Shown here one piece after another: positions 1 through 11,150 of a stretch of DNA of 64,000 bases. This DNA comes from Bolinopsis microptera (Eukaryota; Ctenophora; Tentaculata; Lobata; Bolinopsidae), in the NCBI RefSeq assembly GCF_026151205.1, contig NC_087077.1, positions 2,170,001-2,234,000 on the forward strand, in the 5' to 3' direction. The notes under the pieces were generated by a model. The model saw nothing but the letters and a program-made list of their open reading frames with translations. It was not told the origin of the DNA and did no database searches. Within the stretch, counting starts at the first letter, position 1. Each line of letters starts with the position of its first letter. Both the position numbers and the translations under genes were made by a program.

Positions 1-3000
1 TGAAACCAAATTGGGGTACTGAAAGTCAAAATCTCGGAAAAAATTGGAAAATCATACTGTCCCATACTCTGTCCCATTTTCAGTTTTTAAAGCTGAAACT
101 TCCAGGGCCGAAATTTTACAGTTTAGGCTGAATTTCTGTACCGCAACCAATTAGTCAGTCAACTATTGATGCCAAATGACACGATTGCGGTGCTGGAATT
201 TTAATTCGGGTCGGAGGAAGCTCACTGCAGAAATCTTAAGAAAACAATAAGTTGTATTTTCAAAACTCTGTCCCATTTTCAGATGTGAAAATATCTGAAC
301 ACACATTTGACAGATTGGATGAAATTTTTGCCCACAAACTAATTAGTCAGTTAATTGATGATGGTATGAAACCAAATTGGGGTACTGGAAGTCAAAATCT
401 CGGAAAAAATTGGAAAATCATACTGTCCCATTTTCAGTTTTTAAAGCTGAAACTTCCAGGGCCGAAATTTTACAGTTTAGGCCGAATTTCTGTACCGCAA
501 CCAATTAGTCAGTCAACTATAGATGCCAAAAGACACGATTGAGGTGCTGGAATTTTGATTCGGGTCGGAGGAAGCTCACAGCAGAAATCTTAAGAAATCG
601 ATAAGTTGTATTTTCAAAACTCTGTCCCATTTTCAGATGTGAAAATATCTGAACACACATTTGACAGATTGGATGAAATTTTTGCCCACAAACCAATTAG
701 TCAGTTAATTGATGATGGTATGAAACCAAATTGGGGTACTGGAAGTCAAAATCTCGGAAAAAATTGGAAAATCATACTGTCCCATACTCTGTCCCATTTT
801 CAGTTTTTGAAGTTGAAATTTCCAGGGCCGACATTTTTGCAGTTTAGGCCAAATTTCTGAACCGCAACCAATTAGTCAGTCAACTATTGATGCCAAATGA
901 CACGATTGAGGTGCTGGAATTTTGATTCGGGTCGGAGGAAGCTCACAGCAGAAATCTTAAGAAAACAATAAGTTGTATTTTCAAAACTCTGTCCCATTTT
1001 CAGATGTGAAAATATCTGAACACACATTTGACAGATTGGATGAAATTTTTGCCCACAAACCAATAAGTCAGTTAATTGATGATGGTATGAAACCAAATTG
1101 GGGTACTGGAAGTCAAAATCTCGGAAAAAATTGGAAAATCATACTGTCCCATTTTCAGTTTTTAAAGCTGAAACTTCCAGGGCCGAAATTTTACAGTTTA
1201 GGCCGAATTTCTGTACCGCAACCAATTAGTCAGTCAACTATAGATGCCAAAAGACACGATTGAGGTGCTGGAATTTTGATTCGGGTCGGAGGAAGCTCAC
1301 AGCAGAAATCTTAAGAAATCGATAAGTTGTATTTTCAAAACTCTGTCCCATTTTCAGATGTGAAAATATCTGAACACACATTTGACAGATTGGATGAAAT
1401 TTTTGCCCACAAACCAATTAGTCAGTTAATTGATGATGGTATGAAACCAAATTGGGGTACTGGAAGTCAAAATCTCGGAAAAAATTGGAAAATCATACTG
1501 TCCCATACTCTGTCCCATTTTCAGTTTTTAAAGCTGAAACTTCCAGGGCCGAAATTTTACAGTTTAGGCTGAATTTCTGTACCGCAACCAATTAGTCAGT
1601 CAACTATTGATGCCAAATGACACGATTGCGGTGCTGGAATTTTAATTCGGGTCGGAGGAAGCTCACTGCAGAAATCTTAAGAAAACAATAAGTTGTATTT
1701 TCAAAACTCTGTCCCATTTTTAGATGTGAAAATTTCTGAACACACATTTGTGATTTGACAGATTTGATAAAAATTTTGCCCACAAACCAATTGGTCAGTT
1801 AATTGATGATGGTATGAAACCAAATTGGGGTACTGGAAGTCAAAATCTCGGAAAAAATTGGAAAATCATACTGTCCCATACTCTGTCCCATTTTCAGTTT
1901 TTAAAGCTGAAACTTCCAGGGCCGAAATTTTACAGTTTAGGCCGAATTTCTGTACTGCAAACAATTAGTCAGTCAACTATAGATGCCAAATGACGCGATT
2001 GAGCGATTGAGGTGCTGGAATTTTGATCGGGTCGGAGGAAGCTCACAGCAGAAATCTTAAGAAATCGATAAGTTGTATTTTCAAAACTCTGTCCCATTTT
2101 CAGATGTGAAAATATCTGAACACACATTTGACAGATTGGATGAAATTTTTGCCCACAAACCAATTAGTCAGTTAATTGATGATGGTATGAAACCAAATTG
2201 GGGTACTGGAAGTCAAAATCTCGGAAAAAATTGGAAAATCATATACTGTCCCATACTCTGTCCCATTTTCAGTTTTTAAAGCTGAAACTTCCATGGCCGA
2301 AATTTTACAGTTTAGGCCGAATTTCTGTACCGCAACCAATTAGTCAGTCAACTATTGATGCCAAATGACACGATTGCGGTGCTGGAATTTTAATTCGGGT
2401 CGGAGGAAGCTCACTGCAGAAATCTTAAGAAAACAATAAGTTGTATTTTCAAAACTCTGTCCCATTTTCAGATGTGAAAATATCTGAACACACATTTGAC
2501 AGATTGGATGAAATTTTTGCCCACAAACCAATTAGTCAGTTAATTGATGATGGTATGAAACCAAATTGGGGTACTGGAAGTCAAAATCTCGGAAAAATTG
2601 GAAAATCATACTGTCCCATACTCTGTCCCATTTTCAGTTTTTAAAGCTGAAACTTCCAGGGCCGAAATTTTACAGTTTAGGCCGAATTTCTGTACCGCAA
2701 CCAATTAGTCAGTCAACTATAGATGCCAAAAGACACGATTGAGGTGCTGGAATTTTGATTCGGGTCGGAGGAAGCTCACAGCAAAAATCTTAAGAAAACG
2801 ATAAGTTGTATTTTCAAAACTCTGTCCCATTTTTAGATGTGAAAATTTCTGAACACACATTTGACAGATTTGATAAAAATTTTGACCACAAACCAATTGG
2901 TCAGTTAATTGATGATGGTATGAAACCAAATTGGGGTACTGGAAGTCAAAATCTCGGAAAAAATTGGAAAATAATACTGTCCCATACTCTGTCCCATTTT

Positions 3001-4423
3001 CAGTTTTTAAAGCTGAAACTTCCAGGGCCGAAATTTTACAGTTTAGGCCGAATTTCTGTACCGCAACCAATTAGTCAGTCAACTATTGATGCCAAATGAC
3101 ACGATTGAGGTGCTGGAATTTTAATTCGGGTCGGAGGAAGCTCACTGCAGAAATCTTAAGAAAACGAAAAGTTGTATTTTCAAAACTCTGTCCCATTTTC
3201 AGATGTGAAAATATCTGAACACACATTTGACAGATTGGATGAAATTTTTGCCCACAAACCAATTAGTCAGTTAATTGATGATGGTATGAAACCAAATTGG
3301 GGTACTGGAAGTCAAAATCTCGGAAAAATTGGAAAATCATACTGTCCCATACTCTGTCCCATTTTCAGTTTTTAAAGCTGAAACTTCCAGGGCCGAAATT
3401 TTACAGTTTAGGCCGAATTTCTGTACCGCAACCAATTAGTCAGTCAACTATAGATGCCAAAAGACACGATTGAGGTGCTGGAATTTTGATTCGGGTCGGA
3501 GGAAGCTCACAGCAAAAATCTTAAGAAAACGATAAGTTGTATTTTCAAAACTCTGTCCCATTTTTAGATGTGAAAATTTCTGAACACACATTTGACAGAT
3601 TTGATAAAAATTTTGCCCACAAACCAATTGGTCAGTTAATTGATGATGGTATGAAACCAAATTGGGGTACTGGAAGTCAAAATCTCGGAAAAAATTGGAA
3701 AATAATACTGTCCCATACTCTGTCCCATTTTCAGTTTTTAAAGCTGAAACTTCCAGGGCCGAAATTTTACAGTTTAGGCCGAATTTCTGTACCGCAACCA
3801 ATTAGTCAGTCAACTATTGATGCCAAATGACACGATTGAGGTGCTGGAATTTTAATTCGGGTCGGAGGAAGCTCACTGCAGAAATCTTAAGAAAACAATA
3901 AGTTGTATTTTCAAAACTCTGTCCCATTTTCAGATGTGAAAATATCTGAACACACATTTGACAGATTGGATGAAATTTTTGCCCACAAACCAATTAGTCA
4001 GTTAATTGATGATGGTATGAAACCAAATTGGGGTACTGGAAGTCAAAATCTCGGAAAAAATTGGAAAATCATATACTGTCCCATACTCTGTCCCATTTTC
4101 AGTTTTTAAAGCTGAAACTTCCAGGGCCGAAATTTTACAGTTTAGGCCGAATTTCTGTACCGCAACCAATTAGTCAGTCAACTATAGATGCCAAATGACA
4201 CGATTGAGGTGCTGGAATTTTGATTCGGGTCGGAGGAAGCTCACAGCAGAAATCTTAAGAAAACGATAAGTTGTATTTTCAAAACTCTGTCTCATTTTCA
4301 GATGTGAAAATATCTGAACACACATTTCACAGATTTGATAAAAATTTTGCCCACAAACCAATTGGTCAGTTAATTGATGATGGTATGAAACCAAATTGGG
4401 GTACTGGAAGTCAAAATCCCGAA
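1..4423. repeat. Tandem satellite, ~366-bp unit with ~731-bp higher-order dimers
   Basis: About twelve head-to-tail units fill this stretch. The anchor 'ataagttgtattttcaaaac' recurs near 247, 601, 968, 1322, 1688, 2068, 2436, 2801, 3167, 3532, 3898 and 4266, giving spacings of 354-380 bp. Two unit types alternate in part: one with 'gacagattggatgaaatt', one with 'gacagatttgataaaaat'. The pairs at 2436-3167 and 3167-3898 are almost identical at 731-bp spacing; 247-968 and 968-1688 repeat at 721 bp. Each unit also holds two diverged halves sharing 'ctctgtcccattttcag' and 'accaattagtcagt', so the ancestral monomer was probably about 183 bp. Short open frames of 60-117 codons exist on both strands but drift by indels between units and are not treated as genes. 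Confidence 0.97.
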
Positions 4424-5207
4424 ACAAACTACCCACATCATTTGACCTTCCGCAAAAACTTCGACCTCACATCGAATACGCTGTGCAAGTGTGGAATCTA
4501 CCAGCAGAGCACGGAAACTGGAGGACTATTAAGAAGATAGAAGACGTTCAGAGAGAATTTACACGAATAATCGACGGGATTGGTATCCTACCATACGATG
4601 AGAGACTGAGAATCCTCCAGTTAACAACACTACTGGAGCGCCGTATGAGGGGTGATCTTATTGAAACCTTTAAAATAACGACGGGTAAAGTGGACTATGG
4701 ACAAGATCTTTTCAGGATATCACGTAGCGGTACCAAGATCCTAAAAGATAAAAGAGGAAATCAGGTCCTCAGTAACCGTGTTGCCAATTACTGGAACAAA
4801 GTACCAAGTTCGGTTAAAGAAGCCAGTTCAGTAGACGCATTCAAAGCTCGACTTCAATGTTATAAAAATGAACTGATAGCGAGTGGAGCATCGTCAAAGG
4901 GTCACTTCTGGGATCTCAGCGAAACCTTGATGTCAAAAATAAATACATGTGAGCATGATTCATATGCACATTTCATGTCTAATAACCCATTGATTGCTAA
5001 ATACCGAGGAATCAATGTTTCCTGATTGTTAAATTCAGAACTACATGTTAACGTCCTAAAAATAATTAATCATTAAATGTTCCGGATAGGAACATTTTTC
5101 TTTTTGATAATATTGTGCGAACTGCAATAGCGTAGAGTGCAGTTGGGTTTCAAGTTTTGTCGAGATGGCCATGTGGCCATAATCCTATTATTATTATTAT
5201 TATTAGT
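4424..5207 (+). mobile_element. 5'-truncated CR1/L2-type LINE, 3' end only
   Basis: The frame ending at 5025 encodes the C-terminal end of a non-LTR retrotransposon polyprotein: RPHIEYAVQVWN, then EDVQREFTRII, LERRMRGDL and NYWNKVPSSV, the usual order after the reverse transcriptase core. The RT catalytic motifs are absent, so this is a dead-on-arrival fragment. After the TGA, a short 3' untranslated stretch ends in an (ATT)n run near 5188-5207, the microsatellite-type tail usual for CR1/L2 elements. The left boundary lies inside a satellite unit: the unit reads normally to about 4420 and then changes abruptly. The open frame therefore begins in satellite sequence (4396) and continues into the LINE, which is coincidental. 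Confidence 0.9.
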
Positions 5208-5918
5208 TATCGTAAAATTATTTTTTTGTTAACAAATGTTTGCAGATTGAGCCAACAAAAACCGTTCGATATTTTTCAGCTTTATTTCTATGAGGCTATG
5301 CTATAAAAATTTGTCTCGGGATGGTAGCGTCTGGATTAATGATCATTGCTAACTATAACTACTGCGAATTTGTAAACTCGAATTTGTAAAATCTCGAATT
5401 TCAAATTTGCCAATTCGTAAAAAAGCATTTAAAATGGGAAAATATCACATTATAATTTATATTACTTTTAAAATATCACATTACTTTTAAGTGCAATTGA
5501 TTACTTAGAAATTCTGTTCGAATTTTTAAAATAAATCTCTCATGAGTCATAAGTCTGTGAAACTCTATTTTCGGGATGCCGGCATTATGGTGATGGTTAA
5601 ATATACTAATACAAGACCAAAAGAGGCCAGGTGGAAACTAGCAGACAGGTTTACTTCGCCTCTTGTAAATGTGTCTGTGCAGAAATAGTCAGACTTTAAT
5701 TTTATCTGCAATGTTGGGTGTTAATTACAAATCACATGAGGTTTTAAATACAGCTCCATATATTGAGGATGCTGGGATTATTGTAATGGGTAAGTTGACT
5801 AACGCAGAAGCCAAATATAGTTAAAAACAGGTGGAATCTAGCTTGCGATTGAAAACATAAACAGACATGTTTACAGGAGGGCAAGGGTGGCTCAGTTTGG
5901 TGAAAAACCAAAGTTCGC
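5208..5918. other. Non-coding spacer with a diverged ~190-bp duplication
   Basis: No gene is visible. Two diverged segments near 5572-5660 and 5765-5875 share the frame 'gatgc.gg.attat.gt.atgg.taa' followed by 'caggtgga..ctagc', consistent with an old tandem duplication of about 190 bp. Confidence 0.5.
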
Positions 5919-5925
5919 TATAAAA
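5919..5925 (+). promoter_or_regulatory. TATA box of the cysteine-rich peptide gene
   Basis: TATAAAA lies 72 bp before the ATG at 5991, in the spacing seen for the other small plus-strand genes of this window (54157 and 62088). Confidence 0.5.
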
Positions 5926-5990
5926 CAGCTTGTTAAAATATCAATGCACCATTCTGATTTGAATAATTTTATAAATAACAAATCAACTTC

Positions 5991-7385
5991 ATGATGTTCG
6001 TTCGGAGCATTATTTTCCTTTTCGCAGTTGGCCTGGTAGTGGAATCTAAAACTAAAAGAAGTTGCTACTGGGGCGCTGACTATCCGTGTAATACTGTATC
6101 CGGATGCTCGTGGGGCTGCTATCATGGTCAATGCTGGAGCTCGTGTAACGGCAAGTTTCTTTATTTTTCAGTTTCTCCAAGGGAGGGTGGGGGTTTATTC
6201 TGAATTTTTGCGAAACTTCGAGATATTAGGTGACCATCAAACTAGTGGCCCATGACCGAAATTGTGATGGGTACTGATGCCCAAACTTTGAGTGAAACGT
6301 AAATCTAAACTACAGTACATATTCTTTATGATTAACAGCTTGATTATAATAATAATTTGTATTATCTGTTTGTAGATTCCTCTATAGGGTCATCGAATAG
6401 TTCGACCGCCCTTGTTTTACAGTACACTACATTGTAGATGTTCTGAAGGAGTATCCTAAGATTCTTGATCTTTTGGCACAGGCACCCCTCCTCATTTAAC
6501 ACTCAATCAAGTTTCCTATCATTCGGCTGAGTCGATTGCGGAGATCGCATAGATCCAATGAATCCTTAGCTACTCCCTAGACTGAGTGAAACTGGGATTC
6601 GAACCCTTAACCTTCTGTACAGAAGGCGGAAGCTCTAACCACTAGGCCACCCAGCCATATATTAATATATTTGAGCAATAATTGCAAAATATCGTAGGGA
6701 ATAAGTAATCGGGTTTGGATATATGAGGTGGCCCAACGATCCTGCGTTGACGACAAAAGTCTGCTCCTTCGCAATATAGACCACTCCCCTATAATTATGT
6801 GTATAAAAGGAGTCTATTTTGCGCGCGTGACGCCAGTTATGTGTTACTGTTAATTAATTACAGGCATAACAACCAGTTATTTGTGCTTGACGACTGTTAC
6901 ACAGATTTCCATCGTGTTACAATTTACTCTAATTCATTAATATAGCGTATTTATACTATTAGTATTAGTCATCTGAGCGGATCAATCGTCAATATAAGTG
7001 TTATTTTGGTGAAACACGTGAAGCAGGACGATTACAGATTATCACGTGCGCCAAACACCACTCTGGGATACAATAAAGTAGAACAATTACATTGTAGGGA
7101 AATTTGATCGTGCGTGGTGTTACCGCGGCGAAATTTTTGTTATTTAGGCCTTTAAAAAATGTAACTAGTACTACCGACCTTTAAAAATCATACGTTTTTT
7201 GTAATTTGTAGCTTAATTTACTTTCAGGAATCGCTATAAACCTTACCACGGATACTTGCTCGTGGAGTGCGGAATGGTGTTACTTGTCGGGACACCGCGG
7301 TCTTAAGGAGAGTTGCTCAAAGGACTCAGATTGTCACAAAGTCAGGAATAACAACTGTGCAATAGGTAGTCTGTGCACGATCTAA
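5991..7385 (+). CDS. Secreted cysteine-rich peptide, two exons, GC-AG intron
   Basis: Exon 1 is 5991-6150 and exon 2 is 7228-7385; the joined frame has 105 codons and a TAA stop. The N-terminus is a signal peptide (MMFVRS, then a hydrophobic core IIFLFAVGLVV). The mature part has twelve cysteines: six in exon 1 (spacing CX7CX5CX3CX4CX3C) and six in exon 2 (CX6CX11CX5CX7CX5C), rich in Trp and Tyr. The donor is G|GCAAGT, the consensus for GC-AG introns; the acceptor is tactttcag. The next GT, four bases on, gives a frame that stops early without the cysteine pattern, which favours the GC donor. I do not recognise the family. Secreted peptides of this design include antimicrobial, venom-like and matrix proteins; nothing here decides between them. 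Confidence 0.72.
6390..6655 (-). mobile_element. tRNA-derived SINE in the peptide-gene intron
   Basis: On the minus strand a perfect RNA polymerase III B box (GGTTCGAATCC, 6595-6605) follows an A box (TGGCCTAGTGG, 6639-6649) at tRNA spacing. The tRNA-like head runs from about 6655. The acceptor stem does not pair and the anticodon arm is irregular, so this is not a working tRNA gene. A tRNA-unrelated body continues to lower coordinates; its 3' end near 6390 is uncertain. Confidence 0.75.
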
Positions 7386-7723
7386 AATCATATTGTGTAA
7401 AGGTTTTAGACCTGGATTTGGACCCCTTGTGAATATGCGATAGAATTAGAATATTATATAGAAAGTTTTAGAAGATTTTTCGAAATAGTTGCTTTACATT
7501 TGTTAATTTAATAGATTTTTGGATATCGATTTTAGAAGCATATTTTGGCAAATAATTTATAGTGTTTCTTTGTCTATACAATATATATAACTACAAACTA
7601 TAAGTCCTTTAATTCACATTACAACCCTAAATAAGTAGATATGAGATCTACTAGGAAGAATGGTAAGGGAGTCGTATGTGAGACTGGGTCTTAAGTGGGC
7701 TCATAACATAAGGCTCATATTTT

Positions 7724-7785
7724 CTGTCCAGTGACCAATAAGTAATGACTAGCTCATGATGAGCTGGTTATTGGTCACTGGACAG
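7724..7785. repeat. Perfect 18-bp inverted repeat (hairpin)
   Basis: Arms 7724-7741 (ctgtccagtgaccaataa) and 7768-7785 are exact reverse complements around a 26-bp spacer that is itself nearly palindromic (agctcatgatgagct). The string cactggacagg recurs at about 7951, so the arms may be relics of a repeated element. Confidence 0.85.
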
Positions 7786-8085
7786 AGATTCTGTCAAAAT
7801 TTTGCAATTTGGGTCCAGGAAAGTTTATTTTGAAAATGTACTACCGGCAGAAAATTTTGGGGATTTTCCATTTTCCGAAGCTTTCTTGCAGGGCTTTGAA
7901 TTTCAATACGTTAATCGTGTTTTGTGCCATCTATAGTTAATTTATTGAGCACTGGACAGGAATTCATGTTCCAAGTTATCGACAAACATCTGTATCGAAT
8001 TTACCTAGCACACATCTGACTGTACCCGAAGTCTTTTCGTTGTCAGGAAATAGAAATACCATATGTATGCCGTTCTGGCACAGGG

Positions 8086-8388
8086 CACATGCATAGGGCA
8101 CAGGCACATGGTACAGGGCACAGGGAATGTTATGTGCCCTGTGCCCTGTTATGTGCACTGTTATGTGTCCTGTTATGTGCCCTGTTATGTGCCCTGTTAT
8201 GTGCCCTGCTATGTGTCCTGTTATGTGCCCTTTTATATGCCCTGTTATGTGCCCTGTTATGTGCCCTGTTATGTGCCCTGTTATGTGTCCTGTTATGTGC
8301 CCTGTTATGTGTCCTGTTATGTGCCCTGTTATGTGCCCTGTTATGTGTCCTGTTATGTGCCCTGTTATGTGCCCTGTTATGTGTGTCC
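8086..8388. repeat. 12-bp minisatellite (tgttatgtgccc)n with inverted flank
   Basis: About 21 copies of a 12-bp unit run from 8129 to 8388. They are preceded by degenerate copies in the opposite orientation (gggcacaggcacat..., 8086-8125), so the left edge is an inverted junction. Because the unit is a multiple of three and lacks stops, all plus frames and one minus frame stay open for 95-138 codons; these frames are by-products of the repeat. Confidence 0.95.
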
Positions 8389-9130
8389 TCATTATATTGG
8401 GGGTGGAAGCCTAAATTATATTTTAGCTTACTCTCTGACGAAGGAATTAGCAGCTACTCACCGTGGAAGAAGATAATAATTTGGAGAATGATAATTTCTC
8501 TGTAATCTGTATACTGTTAACTGCAATCTGAAAATGCTACAATGCTAGTAAAACAAAGTATTTTAGTAAAACAAAGTATTTTATTTATTAGCAGTGCAAT
8601 CAATTCATATGATATAATTATAAGAATATAATAGTATGTCACACCTATTTAATTGTTACGTTCGAGTAGTCGTGCCATGGCTAAATTTAACTAGGACCAG
8701 TGGTGTCGATTAACATTTAAAAGGTGATTCTAAGTGACACAAATGGAAAATTTTAAGAAAAGATGGATCAAAACACAGATCCAAGGACAAGGAGACCCCA
8801 CTGCAGGACCATACATGCTATTGGCTTGTGCATGGCCCAAAAGGTTCCAGTTGTCCAGGAAACTGTACGTAGCTGGTCAACTAGTTTTGAATTCAGGCTA
8901 GGCTTGATGAGTTTTAGGGTTTCTAGAGGTAAGATTTGATGGTGCCAGGTTTGTTCAGGCGGACATGGAAATTATGCGAGGAATATATAGGTATATAAAA
9001 ATCATATCAATATAAAAATAGATCCAAAAATAGATCCAAAGATTCACACGGCAGTCAGGGAACTTCCAGACAGGATGCTTTTGAAACAGGTCTAATTAGC
9101 GCTTTTGTAATTAGTTGTATGCAAGGGATG
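8389..9130. other. Non-coding spacer, no gene seen
   Basis: No convincing frame or RNA signal. A short AT-rich tandem (aaacaaagtattttagt, two copies) lies near 8549-8580. Confidence 0.5.
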
Positions 9131-10231
9131 GGATGCTGATTGACTAAGCTGGTTCAATGCCCCAGCTATTTAGGGGGAGCCACTCAATTTCACGCCCAGG
9201 TGTTGTCAATTGCTGGGTTTCAAGTAAGAGCTTTTTGATACGGCTCTTGATAATTGAGATGGGGGAGGAAAGGTCAGAAAATTTACTAGAGCCAGGGACC
9301 ATGACATTGTTTTCATTAGGAGTGCATTTGTCGAATATTTTATCAACCAAACTGTTCCATATAGTCGTACCTTTGAAGACAAAATTGTGTTTAGAAATTT
9401 CAAGTTTGTGTAGGGGGACCCGCATAGTTTGGCTACATGCTCTGTAACTTTTTTGGAATAAACTTGTCAGAGAGATAGGTTGATGCAGTTTCAAGATTTT
9501 AAACAGTTCAGTGGATATATGATTTAAGTCGTTTACAGAAGGTGCAAAATTCTGCTGTAAGATTTATTTTCGGGAGAGGAAGAAAGGCACACACTACTCC
9601 ACTACTTAAGAAAGTTCATTTTCTACCAGTTAGATTTAGAATAGATTTTAAGATTGCCCTACTTGCCTACAAGTGTTTAAATAATATAGCTCCTCCTTAC
9701 TTAAAAGAGTTGATATCTCCTAGGCAGCAAAGTTTTAAAAATGTACGTCTTGATAATGATTATTTTTACCTTAGTTTTCCGCCCTCTCCTAACTATGTAA
9801 ACACAGAGAAAGCTTTTAGTCACTGTGCAGTTAAAGTATTTAATTCCTTGCCATACGACATAAGATCAGCTGAGTCAGTTACATCTTTCAAGACCAAACT
9901 TAAAACATACTTCTTTTCTCTAGCATTTGATTGATTTTGCATTTACATAGGTAAAATGAACTTGTCATTATATGTTGGGTGTACAGGTTGTGGATTGACA
10001 TGATTTTCTCGGTATTGAATATTGGCTTAGTATTTTCCAAAGCAAAGCTCCTTTTTGCGATGTGTTCACTGTATGGTCTTGCACGTGCACATGTTTCATA
10101 ATACTCTGCCCGGTCAAAGCTTGGTTTGCTTCCAAATAGAAGGCGTACACATCTTTTTTGGATGGAGAACAGTTTAGATAGTCTATAAGGTAGATAGTCT
10201 ATAAGGTGTGACACCACCCCAGCTACTACAA
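9131..10231 (-). mobile_element. CR1/L2-type LINE 3' remnant, interrupted by another LINE
   Basis: On the minus strand 10230-9965 encodes WGGVTPYRLS, SIQKRCVRLLFG, EYYETC and IHNLYTQHI, and 9515-9144 resumes with FKILKLHQPISL, RVPLHKLEISKHN and FKGTTIWNSL. Together these are the C-terminal part of a non-LTR polyprotein in the right order. Between the two parts sits a plus-strand LINE piece (9510-9960). The upstream part is also broken by a 16-bp tandem duplication near 10177-10208 (ccttatagactatcta twice), which shifts the frame. The RT core is missing, so this is a 5'-truncated, dead copy. Confidence 0.82.
9510..9960 (+). mobile_element. CR1/L2-type LINE 3' fragment nested in the previous LINE
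   Basis: The frame 9542-9934 encodes the typical C-terminus of these retrotransposons: QNSAVRFIFGRGR, PLLKKVHFLPVRFRIDFK, LAYKCLNNIAPPYLKEL and KVFNSLPYDIRS. It ends with TGA at 9932-9934. Only the end of the polyprotein is present. It lies antisense to, and splits, the LINE remnant at 9131-10231. Its exact ends and target-site duplication could not be fixed by eye. Confidence 0.85.
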
Positions 10232-11150
10232 ATCGATACAATTAGTAAAAGGCGTTACAGTAAAAATTTGTGTTCTCTGTACAGGTTTTCTAACCAATCA
10301 TAAATCATTGGCCATGATAGTGATTGAAATTTAATAGTATGATGTACTGAGTAATATGTCCCTGCAACTTTAATAGAAACCTATACTAGTTTAAATCAGA
10401 GTAGGTTACACAATACACGTAGTACGTACAATAACAATAAATTTTCAAGTATAAATTCTAAAATTTAAAGTGTATCTCAAACCCACAGTTGAGCGCTCGA
10501 TTCACAATGCAGATCAAAACACCTTTACTATACAATCGATTGAGCTAGATGCGCGGCTTTCATTGCGCGCGTCTCATATGTTAAGTAAAATAATTGCTCA
10601 GTTATATTATGGATTATTAAAATAATTTCTTCATAAATTTGTCACCAGAAAGTATTTTATACTTTATAAATATTAACATAAGCTGCTTTGTAATTAGCAT
10701 TTTTATTGCATTTAGCATTGTATTTAGCATTGTATTTAGCATTGTATAAAATTAAAAATTTTAATTTTAATTTTTTTCAATACTGTATATTACTCAAAGT
10801 AAACGGAAATTTAAATAAAATCTTTGTGGGCTAATTTTTAAATAATTCAGTGGCACATTTTATTTTAAATGATTTGAAAGAAGTTATTTTAGGATTATTA
10901 AATTATCGCGCCGCGCATATGACATTTTCATTGGTTTTCACTATTTTACTAAACGATGAAAATCGAGCGCTAAATTAACATCGATCATTTTACACAAAAT
11001 ATTCGTGACTTGCTTTGATGCTTTTGTGTTGTTTTCTTGGTTAATTCTTAATTCGTTTATGTTTGAATGGATCAGATCTAGGAAAAAGTTTGTCAAACAG
11101 TATATACACTATAATATACATATACAATAAATTAAATAAGGTGATGCAAT
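10232..11150. other. Non-coding AT-rich spacer with possible inverted-repeat element
   Basis: No gene seen. Short inverted matches (agcgctcgatt near 10493-10503 and aatcgagcgct near 10960-10970), each close to a GC-rich atgcgcgg/ccgcgcat patch, suggest a degraded inverted-repeat transposon of about 480 bp. A 12-bp repeat (atttagcattgt) occurs at 10706-10745. Confidence 0.35.

Noticed and set aside
252-3830. Repeated ~96-codon frames in the first satellite
   Set aside because: Length and ending change between units through indels, and both strands are open in places; no start context or splice support.
1-4423. CRISPR-like array
   Set aside because: Units are contiguous ~366-bp satellite monomers without spacers in an animal genome.
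6585-6655. tRNA gene on the minus strand
   Set aside because: A and B boxes are good but the acceptor stem does not pair and the anticodon loop is irregular; a tRNA-derived SINE fits better.
6820-6850. gtgacgccagttatgtgt resembling the subterminal motif of the TTAA transposon (20588)
   Set aside because: Only about 18 bp match with two differences and no terminal repeat is found nearby; could be a relic but is not supportable.
8127-8414. Cys/Val/Pro-repeat proteins in the 12-bp minisatellite
   Set aside because: Open in every plus frame and one minus frame; a by-product of the repeat.
9900-10241. Independent minus-strand gene
   Set aside because: Its residues are the C-terminal region of a LINE polyprotein and continue into 9494-9144 across a nested insertion.
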